A DNA stretch of 64,000 nt from Balneolaceae bacterium (GCA_017640605.1 JAEPQH010000011.1:48104-112103); one strand, 5' to 3'. Positions 1 to 9,148 are shown, counted from the first letter of the stretch. Numbers and translations are program-made. Notes: a model not told the origin generated them from the sequence alone.

Positions 1-1
1 C

Positions 2-1285
2 GACGAATTTGGTCCCAAAATTACTTACGATGAATATCCATCAGCATTAAAACACACATTCGGAACTCTAAAGCGCATCAAAAAATATTGGGAAGGTGGG
101 TTTAAAGATCTAAGTATTCCCAAAACCCAACCCTATCACAATCAAGCAATTTGGGGGCTGGCAATCAACGATTCGTGGATCGTGAATGAAAAAAACAGCC
201 GTGAATTTATTGAACAGCACAAAGAACGCTACTCCATTTTTGGGCTACTGCCTGAACATGCAAAGTTTACGACCGCACGATTGGTGTTAAACCCTAGTTT
301 AAATCCCGACTTAGAACTTCGCACTCAAGTTGATAATGTTCAGGCTTTAGCGAATGATGGCGGGATCGAAAATCTGATTGTATGTCTTGGCCACAATAAT
401 GCATTAGGTGCGGTTATCAATCTGAACTTAACCTGGTCGGAAGAAGAAGATCTCGATTCTTTTATGGCATTTCGGAAACATTCGATTTATCGCCCCGAAC
501 ACTTTGAACTGGAATACCGCAAACTCGCAGAACGGGTTAAAAAAATTGGAGCTCGACGAGTGTTCGTCCCAACCATTCCTTATCCGACAATCCCACCGAT
601 TTTGCGGGGTGTAAACTCCCACTTCTCCGCTAATCATTTAGGCTATTTCGATTATTATACTCGCTTTTGGATTTGGGATGAAGATTTTGATCCTGCAAAA
701 CATCCGCATCTAACCAAAGATGAAGCCATTCAAATCGATTTCACCATCGACGAATACAACCATATTATCCGAAAAATAGCACGGGAATATGGTTGGCATG
801 TGGTTCCCATTGCTAAAAATGTTGCTAGTATGGCGAAACGACGATTAGGCGGTGAGCTACTGCGTGGTTATCCAGAGGATTTTAAAGCTGCCCTTAAGAA
901 AAATGAGTTGACACGTCATTTCATCAACGAACAGGGCGAAGCTACACTCACAACTGATTTCATCCGCGCAGATAAAGAAACCGGGAAAGTGTATAAAGGT
1001 GGAATTTTTAGTTTGGATGGGTTACACCCAACAACTATCGGTTATGCACTAATGGCCAATAATTATCGAACGGTGATGCAACGCGCCGGTGTAGATTTCC
1101 AGAAGCCATTAGATTGGGATACTGCCATTAGTGAAGATACTTTGGTTACGTATCCACCTGCTCTTCTTGCCGAATTAAAAATGGCACTTCGTTTTTTATC
1201 GCTAGGTGGTAATGATGCATTCTTACTAGCAGGGCGCAGTATATTTGGACAATTGATGAATCTATTCTCAGAAAAACGTAGCTAA
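2..1285 (+). CDS. SGNH/GDSL-like hydrolase, 5'-truncated by the window edge
   Basis: The reading frame is open from the first bases of the window, so the gene starts outside it; the GTG at 182 is only an internal codon. About 427 residues are visible. A GHNN segment (around base 390) fits the block III Gly-x-Asn position of SGNH hydrolases, and a DGLHP segment (around base 1015) fits the block V Asp-x-x-His catalytic pair. Between them lies an alpha/beta-looking stretch (RRVFVPTIPYPTIPP). The block I Gly-Asp-Ser would be upstream of the window and cannot be checked. The family acts on esters of lipids or carbohydrates; the substrate here is unknown. The gene ends 102 bases before the DUF4856 operon and is probably a separate unit. 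Confidence 0.6.
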   Translation, partial: DEFGPKITYDEYPSALKHTFGTLKRIKKYWEGGFKDLSIPKTQPYHNQAIWGLAINDSWIVNEKNSREFIEQHKERYSIFGLLPEHAKFTTARLVLNPSLNPDLELRTQVDNVQALANDGGIENLIVCLGHNNALGAVINLNLTWSEEEDLDSFMAFRKHSIYRPEHFELEYRKLAERVKKIGARRVFVPTIPYPTIPPILRGVNSHFSANHLGYFDYYTRFWIWDEDFDPAKHPHLTKDEAIQIDFTIDEYNHIIRKIAREYGWHVVPIAKNVASMAKRRLGGELLRGYPEDFKAALKKNELTRHFINEQGEATLTTDFIRADKETGKVYKGGIFSLDGLHPTTIGYALMANNYRTVMQRAGVDFQKPLDWDTAISEDTLVTYPPALLAELKMALRFLSLGGNDAFLLAGRSIFGQLMNLFSEKRS

Positions 1286-1348
1286 ATTAATTTAGATTAA
1301 CTCTAGATAAGGGTGGTATTGATGTCTATTGTTTCTTAATTTAGAAAC
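1282..1348. promoter_or_regulatory. Two palindromes upstream of the DUF4856/imelysin operon
   Basis: CTAAATTAATTTAG at 1282-1295 is a perfect 14-base palindrome overlapping the stop codon of the previous gene. GTTTCTTAATTTAGAAAC at 1331-1348 is an 18-base palindrome with one mismatched pair. They are the only dyads in the 102-base leader of an operon whose families are usually iron-controlled, so they are candidate operators. Neither matches the TTTAG-CTAAA operators near feoA in orientation, so a different regulator may be involved. Function is inferred from position only. Confidence 0.3.
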
Positions 1349-1387
1349 GATCCAAATAAAAAATCACTCAAATCATTCATCAATAAA

Positions 1388-2614
1388 TTGAAACGACTAC
1401 CACTTCTCGCCACACTAACGTTTGCTTTAATAATTTTTTCCAACTGCGATATTTCAGATTCAAGCAGTTCTATAGAGACCCCAGAAATTTATGAATTTAC
1501 AAGAAATGGTGAATCTACCGTTTCTTTTTCAGGGCAAACTACACGATTAAAAATGGCTACCGAATTGGTACAATCCATCCATGATTTTGATAACTCTACA
1601 AGTGAGTTACTTCTACAAATGTTTAGGAATGAAGGTTTAAATGGAGAAGATGTAGCTCCATTCAACAATGAGGAACTAAATACATCCTCTAAAAGCATAA
1701 AAAGTAAAGTTGCTGCTTCACGGGATTACTTTTCAGCAAAAACTGCTGTAAGCGCAGAAATCAGATCAGATTTTGAAAGCTGGCTTACTCAAGTGGTTGA
1801 GGAAGTATATCCGAATAAAAACACATTAGCCGAACCTGGTGTTTCAGGACAAATTGCTGACGGTAATTCTGTTCGATATGTAAATGCTCAAGGCTTTGAA
1901 TACGATCAATTGGTTACCAAAGGCTTAATTGGGGCTTTAATGGTTGATCAAATGCTGAACAATTATCTAAGCACATCGATATTAGATGAAGGTACTAATC
2001 GTGAGGATAATGACAGCGAAGTTCTGGTGGAAGGCAAAAACTACACAACCATGGAGCATAAATGGGACGAAGCGTATGGGTATTTATTTGGAAACTCTGC
2101 CAATCCTGAATCACCTATGGCAACTTTAGGAAGCGATGATGTTTTCCTAAACAAATATTTTGGAAGACTTGACAACGATCCTGACTTTGAAGGCATAGCT
2201 CAAGAAGTGTTTGATGCTTTTGCTTTAGGTAGAGCTGCCATTGTTGCCGGCGATTATGAATTGCGCAACGAGCAAGCAGCAATTATTCGTAGTCATATTT
2301 CTACTGTTATTGGCGTTCGGGCAGTGTACTACTTAAACGCAGGTAAAGAAGGACTCAGTAATTCCTCTCCTGACTACGGCGCAATTTTCCACGATCTATC
2401 GGAAGGCTATGGCTTTATTTACAGCTTGATGTTTGTTCGTAATCCACGTAGTAACGAACAAGTATTTACCAAAGCTGAAATAGATAGTTTGCTTGCGAAT
2501 TTAACTCAAGGTGATGGCTTATGGGAAGTTTCTCCTGCCACATTAGATGATATGATTTCGAATATTTCTGCGAAATTCGACTTCAACTTAGAACACGCAA
2601 TCAACTCAAATTAA
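1388..2614 (+). CDS. DUF4856 domain lipoprotein, first gene of the imelysin/HTTM/TonB operon
   Basis: The start is TTG: there is no in-frame ATG between the upstream in-frame stop (1337) and the signal peptide. The 408-residue product begins with a lipoprotein signal ending at Cys20 (IFSNC; Asn at -1 is unusual). The body matches what I know of DUF4856 proteins: TYEF-like opening, SFSGQTTRLKMA, GLIGALMVDQMLNNYLS and the MEHKWDEAYGYLFG signature. DUF4856 is a helical domain found next to imelysin-type proteins in Bacteroidota and thought to help outer-membrane metal uptake; no biochemical role is established. The imelysin gene follows after 64 bases containing a stable hairpin. Confidence 0.85.
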   Translation: MKRLPLLATLTFALIIFSNCDISDSSSSIETPEIYEFTRNGESTVSFSGQTTRLKMATELVQSIHDFDNSTSELLLQMFRNEGLNGEDVAPFNNEELNTSSKSIKSKVAASRDYFSAKTAVSAEIRSDFESWLTQVVEEVYPNKNTLAEPGVSGQIADGNSVRYVNAQGFEYDQLVTKGLIGALMVDQMLNNYLSTSILDEGTNREDNDSEVLVEGKNYTTMEHKWDEAYGYLFGNSANPESPMATLGSDDVFLNKYFGRLDNDPDFEGIAQEVFDAFALGRAAIVAGDYELRNEQAAIIRSHISTVIGVRAVYYLNAGKEGLSNSSPDYGAIFHDLSEGYGFIYSLMFVRNPRSNEQVFTKAEIDSLLANLTQGDGLWEVSPATLDDMISNISAKFDFNLEHAINSN

Positions 2615-2631
2615 TTACTTTATCACAAGAG

Positions 2632-2661
2632 AAGCCGATAACGCTCACTCGTTATTGGCTT
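2632..2661 (+). terminator. Intergenic hairpin between DUF4856 and imelysin genes
   Basis: AAGCCGATAACG and CGTTATTGGCTT can form a 12-bp stem with one G-U pair around a 6-base loop. It is followed by TTCGCTGTTT, a poor U-tract, so this may be a partial terminator or an RNA-stability element that sets the ratio of the first gene to the rest of the operon. Confidence 0.5.
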
Positions 2662-2678
2662 TCGCTGTTTATTGAATC

Positions 2679-3794
2679 ATGAGAGTATCTGTTTTTCTAT
2701 TTATTATTCTTTTAACCGCATTATTCGGTGGATGTACCGGAGATTCTACCCAAGGTCCTGATGTAGGTGATTTCGATCGCCAAGCAATTCTTACTAATTG
2801 GGCTGATAATATCATTATTCCAGCCTTCACCGAGTTTGAACTCAAATCATCTAACTTAACGGAGGCTGCAATTGATTTCGATCAAAGTCCGAATGAAGCA
2901 CGCTTAGACACTCTGCAAAGCGCTTGGAAAGATGCCTATTTAGCCTTCCAGCAAGTTTCAATGTTCGAAACCGGTCCGGCAATGACGTTAAGATATCGAA
3001 CTCAATTAAATACCTATCCAACCGATACCACCGAAATCAAAGCCAATATTGAAAATGGTGATGTCAACCTTGCGCTTCCATCTTTGGTAAACAGTCAGGG
3101 TTTTCCGGCGTTAGATTTTCTACTCTTTGGCACAGGATCATCAAACAATGAAGTGCTGGCATTCTACACTACCAATGCCAATGCTCAAAAAAATCGAGCC
3201 TATTTGATTGCGCTTACCCAGCGAATTGAAGACCTCACAGAAGCTGTGCTTGGGCAATGGACCGACACCTACCGCGATGAATTTGTTGCTAATGATGGCA
3301 ATGGCGCAAATGCTTCGATCGATTTAATGGTGAACGATTACATTTTCTATTTCGAAAAATATCTGCGAGCCGGAAAAATTGGAATTCCTGCAGGGGTATT
3401 TTCGGGTTCTGCCTTACCTTCTCATGTAGAGGCAAAATATAACGGCGAAATTGCCCTCGAGCTTTTTAATGAAGCACTAGATGCCAGCCAGAATTTCTTT
3501 AATGGAACTCACTTTCAAAGCAATACCTCGGGCTTAAGCTTAGCAGATTATTTGGATTACTTGAACACTATGAAAGAGGGAACCGATTTGACAGCCTTAA
3601 TCAATAATCAATTCGAAACAATCCGAGCTCAAGCTTCCACCCTTAATTCAGATTTTGCACAACAAATAGCGTCTAACAATACCGAGATGTTGCAGACCTA
3701 CGACGTTTTGCAACGCAATGTAGTGTTTCTAAAAGTTGATATGCTCCAAGCCTTAAATATCAATGTTGATTACGTTGATGCCGATGGCGATTAA
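2679..3794 (+). CDS. Imelysin-family lipoprotein (IrpA/ICMP-like)
   Basis: The 371-residue protein has a lipoprotein signal with lipobox FGGC at Cys19, then an all-helical imelysin domain. Recognisable blocks are LQSAWKDAYLAFQQ (about 79-92) and SQGFPALDFLLFG (139-151). Imelysin proteins are outer-membrane or periplasmic factors tied to iron uptake. The classical family carries a GxHxxE putative metal motif; here the same position reads GFPALD (141-146), so both the His and the Glu are absent. This belongs to the GFPALD subgroup and may bind metal differently or not at all. The stop codon is followed immediately by the ATG of the HTTM gene, indicating translational coupling. Confidence 0.88.
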   Translation: MRVSVFLFIILLTALFGGCTGDSTQGPDVGDFDRQAILTNWADNIIIPAFTEFELKSSNLTEAAIDFDQSPNEARLDTLQSAWKDAYLAFQQVSMFETGPAMTLRYRTQLNTYPTDTTEIKANIENGDVNLALPSLVNSQGFPALDFLLFGTGSSNNEVLAFYTTNANAQKNRAYLIALTQRIEDLTEAVLGQWTDTYRDEFVANDGNGANASIDLMVNDYIFYFEKYLRAGKIGIPAGVFSGSALPSHVEAKYNGEIALELFNEALDASQNFFNGTHFQSNTSGLSLADYLDYLNTMKEGTDLTALINNQFETIRAQASTLNSDFAQQIASNNTEMLQTYDVLQRNVVFLKVDMLQALNINVDYVDADGD

Positions 3795-5165
3795 ATGAAG
3801 CCTATTCGTGCCATTCGAGATTATATTCAAGAACCTGTCTCAGCCGCGCCACTAGCCGTTTTTAGAATTGCTTTTGGGCTGTTGATGCTTATTTCTATCA
3901 TTCGATTCGCGGCACATGGCTGGATTGATCAACTCTACATCCAGCCTTCCTTTCATTTTTCTTACATAGGATTTGAATGGGTTAAACCTCTCGGTGAATG
4001 GACTTATCTAATCTTCTTTATCTGCGGATTATCTGCACTGTTCGTTGCAATTGGCTTTAGATATACGATTTCCATCGTGGTGTTTTTTCTCTCGTTCACC
4101 TACATCGAGCTGATGGACAAAACCACGTATCTCAACCATTACTATTTTATAAGTATTCTCAGTTTTTTGATGATATGGCTTCCTGCCAATGCTACTTTTT
4201 CTTTTGATGCTGCCCTGTCATCAAATCAAGAAACGCACATACCACGTTGGTGTATCGATGCTGTGAAGTTACTAGTTGGGATCGTCTATTTTTATGCAGG
4301 ATTGGCAAAGCTTAATTCGGATTGGCTTTTCCATGCCATGCCACTGCAAATTTGGTTACCTGCTAAATATTCGCTGCCGTTTTTAGGTGATTTACTTCAA
4401 AACGAATGGATGCATTATCTCTTCGCTTGGGGAGGAGCATTGTACGACCTAACCATTCCTTTTCTTTTGTTATATAAGCCAACACGAGTATTCGCGTTCA
4501 TCCTTGTTATAATATTTCATGCTCTAACCAGAGTGTTTTTCCCAATCGGAATGTTTCCATTTATCATGATTGCCGCAGCACTCATATTTTTCGAGGCTGA
4601 TTTTCACCAACGTATTCTTCAACGCTTAAGCAAATTGCGTTGGTTTAGGGATCAATCTCAATCAACAACAGAAGCAACATCCACCAAAAAACTGCGATTC
4701 TCGAAAGTTCGGATGACTGTAGTTGGCGTATTTTTTGCACTTCAACTGCTCCTTCCATTTCGATATACACTTTACCCCGGCGAGCTATTTTGGACGGAGG
4801 AAGGATTTCGATTTTCCTGGCGAGTGATGCTCATCGAAAAGGCAGGAATTGCTACATTTTGGGTGCAAGATGACGACACCAACCGTCGATTTCAAGTTGA
4901 TAACTCCCAACACCTAACTCGATTTCAAGAGAAACAAATGGCAACTCAGCCTGATTTTATCCTCGAATTCGCGCATTATCTTGATCAATATTATCAACAA
5001 CAAGGAATCGCTGACCCCAAAATTTATGTAGAAAGTTTTGTTGCGCTAAACGGACGGCAAAGCCAGCCTTTCATCGATCCTACGGTCGATCTAAGTAATC
5101 AACCCATCAACCTAAAGCCAAAAACATGGATTCTTCCATTCAACGATGTCATTAAAGGTCTTTAG
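3795..5165 (+). CDS. HTTM domain membrane protein (vitamin K-dependent gamma-carboxylase-like)
   Basis: The 456-residue protein has about eight hydrophobic segments, starting with VFRIAFGLLMLISIIRF (about 22-38), and typical HTTM/VKGC blocks: FHFSYIGFEWVKPLG (about 54-68), TYLNHYYF, and GIVYFYAGLAKLNSDWL. A soluble C-terminal part follows the last membrane segment. HTTM proteins share the fold of vitamin K-dependent gamma-glutamyl carboxylase; bacterial members are of uncertain chemistry. The gene begins directly after the imelysin stop and its last 20 bases overlap the TonB receptor gene. It therefore probably acts on, or with, the neighbouring outer-membrane iron proteins, possibly as a modifying enzyme (inference). 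Confidence 0.85.
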   Translation: MKPIRAIRDYIQEPVSAAPLAVFRIAFGLLMLISIIRFAAHGWIDQLYIQPSFHFSYIGFEWVKPLGEWTYLIFFICGLSALFVAIGFRYTISIVVFFLSFTYIELMDKTTYLNHYYFISILSFLMIWLPANATFSFDAALSSNQETHIPRWCIDAVKLLVGIVYFYAGLAKLNSDWLFHAMPLQIWLPAKYSLPFLGDLLQNEWMHYLFAWGGALYDLTIPFLLLYKPTRVFAFILVIIFHALTRVFFPIGMFPFIMIAAALIFFEADFHQRILQRLSKLRWFRDQSQSTTEATSTKKLRFSKVRMTVVGVFFALQLLLPFRYTLYPGELFWTEEGFRFSWRVMLIEKAGIATFWVQDDDTNRRFQVDNSQHLTRFQEKQMATQPDFILEFAHYLDQYYQQQGIADPKIYVESFVALNGRQSQPFIDPTVDLSNQPINLKPKTWILPFNDVIKGL

Positions 5166-7617
5166 TTTTACAGTTATTTTTGGGTTGCTTCCGCTTTTAG
5201 GTGTGGCTCAATTCTCGATCAGCGGAAAAGTGATTGACACCGAAGGTAAAGCCATTGAATCGGTGGAGATTTTCGATAATGATGCCGGCACCGTTTATTA
5301 CACCGATCAAACCGGTACTTTTTTAATTCAAAATCTACCGGCCGGTACCTACCAGTTATTTTTCTTCAAACTTGGGCTAAAAACTCAACAATATGACCTT
5401 ACCATAGTAGATTCAGATCTTGAGTTGGATGTTAAGATGCAGCCCCTTTCTAATGAACTCACTGAGGTTGCCGTAATCGACCAACGCAGTGAACTCACGC
5501 TGATTAAGCGACTTCGCGAAGTTCAGGGTACTTCAATTTTTGCGGGCAAAAAGAATGAGGTAATTGCCTTAGATCAAATGGTGGTAAATGTTGCTACAAA
5601 TAATGCCCGGCAGATTTACAGTCAGGTTTCAGGGCTAACCATTTTTGAGGGAAGTGATGCCGGATTACAACTTAATATTGGTGCACGAGGCTTAGATCCT
5701 AATCGATCTTCTAATTTTAATCTTCGCCAGAACGGTTACGATATCAGCGCTGATGTACTTGGTTATCCCGAAAGCTATTATACCCCACCACCCGAGGCAT
5801 TACGCGATATCCAAATAATCCGTGGTGCAGCGTCACTTCAATATGGCACTCAATTTGGCGGATTAGTGAATTTTAGGATGAAGAAGCCTAATCCCAATAA
5901 AAACTTCGAATTAATTACTCGCCAATCGATAGGGTCCAATGCTCTTTTCTCATCACACAACAGTGTTTCGGGTACAAAAAATAAGACAAGCTATCTCGCT
6001 TATTACAACCTAAAAAAGGGCAATGGTTTTCGGCCAAATTCTGAGTTTGAATCGCACAATGCTTACGTTTATGGATCGTATCAACTATCGGAAAAAACAG
6101 AATTATCTGCGGATTTCACCTTCCTAAGATACATTGCTCAACAACCGGGCGGACTTACAGACGCGCAATTTTATTCTGATGCCACTCAAAGTAATCGCAC
6201 TCGAAACTGGTTTAATGTGCAGTGGAACTTAGCCTCTGTTACCCTAGAGCATGAGTTTAATTATCAAACTCGATTTAGTGTAAAAGCGTATGGACTTTCG
6301 GCCGTTAGAAAGTCAGTGGGTTTCAGAACTAACCGGGTTTCTCAACAAGATGATCTTGATGCACCTCGAGATCTAATTATAGGCGAGTTTAATAATTTCG
6401 GGTTGGAATCTCGATTTCTGCACCGGTATCAAATAGGTGAAAAAAACGCTGTATTTTTAGTTGGGAGCAAAGTATATCTCTCGAATAACACCTCGTTTCA
6501 AGGTCCGGGAAGTGCGTCAAGTAACGCTGATTTCGAAGCAGACACGATCAATTTTCCTAATTATCCGAACCAGTCTGATTTTGTATTTCCAAATCGGAAT
6601 CTGGCTTTTTTCGGCGAGCATATTATCTACCTAAGGGATAATTTTTCGATTACTCCCGGTTTTCGATATGAGTTTATCAGCACCCAAAGTGATGGTAGTT
6701 ACAAGCGTATCAACTTCGATTTGGCCGGAAATCCTATTCAAAATACTACATTCGAAGATAATCGATCGTTGACCCGAAATTTCCTTTTAACCGGATTAGG
6801 CTTGAGTTATTTACCCACCGAACGATTGGAATTCTTTGCTAATATCTCACAGAATTATCGATCTGTAACATTTAATGACATCAGAGTGGTTAATCCATCT
6901 TTTCAAGTCGATCCTAACATCAATGATGAAAAAGGTTTTACTGCCGACATTGGGATGAGAGGTCGATTAAAAAATTGGCTTTTCTTTGATGCGGGTGTTT
7001 ATGCATTAAGTTATAACAATCGTATTGGTGAAGTTTTAAAAGCAGAAACTCGCATAAACGCATTTGGCGAAAATGAAGAAACCGGTAGGGTTGTTCGTTT
7101 CCGTGGCAATATCGGTTCTGCCTTTGTTTATGGATTTGAGAGTATTACTGATATAAATATTGCATCACTATTTAACACAAGTAACTCTGTAAAGCTTAAT
7201 TACTTCATCAATACAGCCGTAACTCAATCAACTTACATCAAATCTGAAATTCCGGGAGTAAAGAATAATCAGGTAGAGTTTGTACCCTTATTTAATGTTA
7301 AAACTGGCGTTCGGTTTGGTTATAAAAATTTACTAGGCTCCCTCCAGTACACCTATGTTTCTACTCAATTTACTGATGCTTCTAATGCGTCACAAAATGT
7401 TCGTGATAATCAAAGTGGTATTCGAGGAGAGATTCCGGCTTATCAAGTTGTTGACCTTTCGTTATCGTACAATTATAAATTAATCACTTTCGAAACCGGT
7501 ATAAACAACTTGATGAATGAAACATATTTCACTAGAAGAGCAACGGGCTACCCCGGCCCTGGAATTATTCCATCAGCACAGCGAACATGGTATTTAGGAG
7601 TAGAATTTAAGTTTTAG
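5146..7617 (+). CDS. TonB-dependent outer-membrane receptor, FecA-like
   Basis: The 823-residue protein has a signal peptide (to about residue 21), a carboxypeptidase-regulatory-like beta sandwich (about 24-105; ISGKVIDTEGKAIESVEIFD), a plug with the IRGAASLQYGTQFGG signature (about 225-240), and a 22-strand-type barrel ending in GVEFKF with a terminal Phe. The plug segment with NGYDISADVLGYPESYY resembles ferric-citrate-type receptors, so an iron chelate is the most likely ligand, imported with energy from TonB-ExbBD encoded elsewhere. The start codon lies inside the HTTM gene (20-base overlap). It is the last gene of the operon; a non-coding stretch with several hairpins follows. Confidence 0.92.
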   Translation: MSLKVFSFTVIFGLLPLLGVAQFSISGKVIDTEGKAIESVEIFDNDAGTVYYTDQTGTFLIQNLPAGTYQLFFFKLGLKTQQYDLTIVDSDLELDVKMQPLSNELTEVAVIDQRSELTLIKRLREVQGTSIFAGKKNEVIALDQMVVNVATNNARQIYSQVSGLTIFEGSDAGLQLNIGARGLDPNRSSNFNLRQNGYDISADVLGYPESYYTPPPEALRDIQIIRGAASLQYGTQFGGLVNFRMKKPNPNKNFELITRQSIGSNALFSSHNSVSGTKNKTSYLAYYNLKKGNGFRPNSEFESHNAYVYGSYQLSEKTELSADFTFLRYIAQQPGGLTDAQFYSDATQSNRTRNWFNVQWNLASVTLEHEFNYQTRFSVKAYGLSAVRKSVGFRTNRVSQQDDLDAPRDLIIGEFNNFGLESRFLHRYQIGEKNAVFLVGSKVYLSNNTSFQGPGSASSNADFEADTINFPNYPNQSDFVFPNRNLAFFGEHIIYLRDNFSITPGFRYEFISTQSDGSYKRINFDLAGNPIQNTTFEDNRSLTRNFLLTGLGLSYLPTERLEFFANISQNYRSVTFNDIRVVNPSFQVDPNINDEKGFTADIGMRGRLKNWLFFDAGVYALSYNNRIGEVLKAETRINAFGENEETGRVVRFRGNIGSAFVYGFESITDINIASLFNTSNSVKLNYFINTAVTQSTYIKSEIPGVKNNQVEFVPLFNVKTGVRFGYKNLLGSLQYTYVSTQFTDASNASQNVRDNQSGIRGEIPAYQVVDLSLSYNYKLITFETGINNLMNETYFTRRATGYPGPGIIPSAQRTWYLGVEFKF

Positions 7618-7696
7618 TGGAAGCTTACTTACAATCAGAAAACATGTGTTTATTAGTGTAAACTTTTCCAAACAATGGTGGTATTCGTTTATAAAC

Positions 7697-7973
7697 CTCC
7701 TTACCTTTATGGATGCGTAAAAAAACAAACGCAAAGATAAGGAGACGAAGGACATAAACTTTGCAGTGTAACGTATTCGAGGTAGTGACTCACACGTTCA
7801 GCATTTATACACCACAATATTTTATTGATTCAAACGATGTTCTAACATACGTGGTGTAATCAACTCTTTTTATTGACCCAAAGAATATAACCCCTAAAGG
7901 AAGTCCTGTTCCACACCCTAGGAGCAGGGCTCATCCCCCCGAGAAAGCCTCACTGACACTGGGGCTTTTTCAT
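7697..7973 (+). ncRNA. Possible structured RNA: four hairpins ending in a terminator
   Basis: Bases 7618-8059 hold no gene but are rich in pairing. CTCCTTA/TAAGGAG (7697-7703 with 7738-7744) encloses TGCGT/ACGCA (7714-7718 with 7729-7733). TACACCAC pairs with GTGGTGTA (7808-7815 with 7851-7858). GTCCTGTTCC pairs with GGAGCAGGGC (7903-7912 with 7921-7930). AAAGCCTCA pairs with TGGGGCTTT (7944-7952 with 7960-7968), followed by a U-run. I could not match it to tmRNA, RNase P, SRP RNA or a known riboswitch. It may be an independent sRNA, a long 3' UTR of the receptor mRNA, or a leader of the PD40 gene. Confidence 0.35.
7944..7973 (+). terminator. Intrinsic terminator downstream of the FecA-like receptor
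   Basis: A 9-bp stem (7944-7952 with 7960-7968, one G-U pair) with a 7-base loop is followed by a short U-run. It lies 86 bases before the start of the PD40 gene and would end transcripts coming from the uptake operon or from the putative RNA. Confidence 0.7.
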
Positions 7974-8059
7974 TTTCACAAAATCTGCGACCAATTGAAG
8001 AATCTTCATATAATCTTCACAAAAGAATGAGTTCTTCGAGCTTTAAAAAAATCCACCCT

Positions 8060-9148
8060 ATGAGATACTTATCATTACTAATTATTTCTTTTTTATTACT
8101 GAATTGTGCGCAAGAAACGCCTGATTCAACCTATAATCCGGAAAATGACACATTACGCTACGAAGGCGAAAAGCATTTTCGGAACATCCAGCAACTAACT
8201 TTTGGCGCAAATAACGCCGAAGCTTATTGGGGATTCGATGACGAAGCACTCATCTTCCAATCTGATAACCCTGAATGGGATGTAAACTGCGATCAGATTT
8301 TTTACATGAAAGCTAAAGCAAACGAACCCGGTTTTGAACCTAAAATGGTGAGTACCGGATTAGGACGAACCACGTGTGCCTTCTTCTTACCCGGCGACAC
8401 TACCTTTGTATATGGCTCAACACATCTTGCAGATGAAGCCTGCCCGGCTGTACCGGAACGCGGACCAAGCGGTGCCTACGTTTGGCCGATTTATGAAGGC
8501 TATGATATTTTCAAAGCAAACCTTGATGGTGAGATTATTGCAAATCTAACACCTAATTCTCCTGGGTATGATGCAGAAGCAACCCTTTCACCGGATGGTA
8601 CTAAAATTGTATTCACATCGATGAGAACCGGCGATTTAGAGCTTTTCATCATGGATACCGACGGTTCAAATGTAGTTCAAATTACCGACGAATTAGGGTA
8701 TGATGGAGGAGCATTCTTTTCTCCTGACGGACAAAAATTGGTATTTCGTTCATCTCGGCCAAAAACCGACGAAGAAATTGAAAAATACACTTCTCTACTT
8801 GAGCAAGGTTTAGTAGAGCCAACCGATATGGAAATATATACGGTAAATATTGATGGCACCGATCTAAAACAGATCACAGATCTTGGAAATGCCAACTGGG
8901 CGCCATACTTCCATCCTTCGGGCGAGAAAATCGTATTTTCTTCCAACCATGCTTCCGAAAGAGGATTCCCGTTCAACATTTACATGATTAATGCGGACGG
9001 CACTAATCTACAGCAGATTTCATTCGACGATACCTTCGATTCATTTCCAATGTTTTCGTACGACGGAACTAAAATCGTATTTGCCTCCAATCGCTTTAAC
9101 GGTGGCGATCGATCTACTAACGTGTTCATCGCTGACTGGGTAGACTAG
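8060..9148 (+). CDS. TolB-like PD40 beta-propeller lipoprotein
   Basis: I start the gene at the ATG at 8060 rather than at 8027, because it gives a clean lipoprotein signal (MRYLSLLIISFLLLNC, lipobox LLNC); the earlier ATG would bury this behind 11 polar residues. The mature protein has at least four PD40/WD40-like blades with the pattern SPDGTKIVFTS...LFIMDTDGSN...QIT. These propellers bind peptides or carbohydrates at the cell envelope. No partner is obvious: the gene stands between a terminator upstream (7944-7973) and another downstream (9174-9201), so it is probably monocistronic. Confidence 0.85.
   Translation: MRYLSLLIISFLLLNCAQETPDSTYNPENDTLRYEGEKHFRNIQQLTFGANNAEAYWGFDDEALIFQSDNPEWDVNCDQIFYMKAKANEPGFEPKMVSTGLGRTTCAFFLPGDTTFVYGSTHLADEACPAVPERGPSGAYVWPIYEGYDIFKANLDGEIIANLTPNSPGYDAEATLSPDGTKIVFTSMRTGDLELFIMDTDGSNVVQITDELGYDGGAFFSPDGQKLVFRSSRPKTDEEIEKYTSLLEQGLVEPTDMEIYTVNIDGTDLKQITDLGNANWAPYFHPSGEKIVFSSNHASERGFPFNIYMINADGTNLQQISFDDTFDSFPMFSYDGTKIVFASNRFNGGDRSTNVFIADWVD

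Noticed and set aside
182..1285. GTG at 182 as the start of the first gene
   Set aside because: The same frame is open to the window edge and the upstream residues look like coding sequence, so the gene is truncated by the window.
7618..8059. tmRNA, RNase P RNA, SRP RNA or a named riboswitch
   Set aside because: I looked for the conserved landmark sequences of each and did not find them; only hairpins and a terminator are certain.
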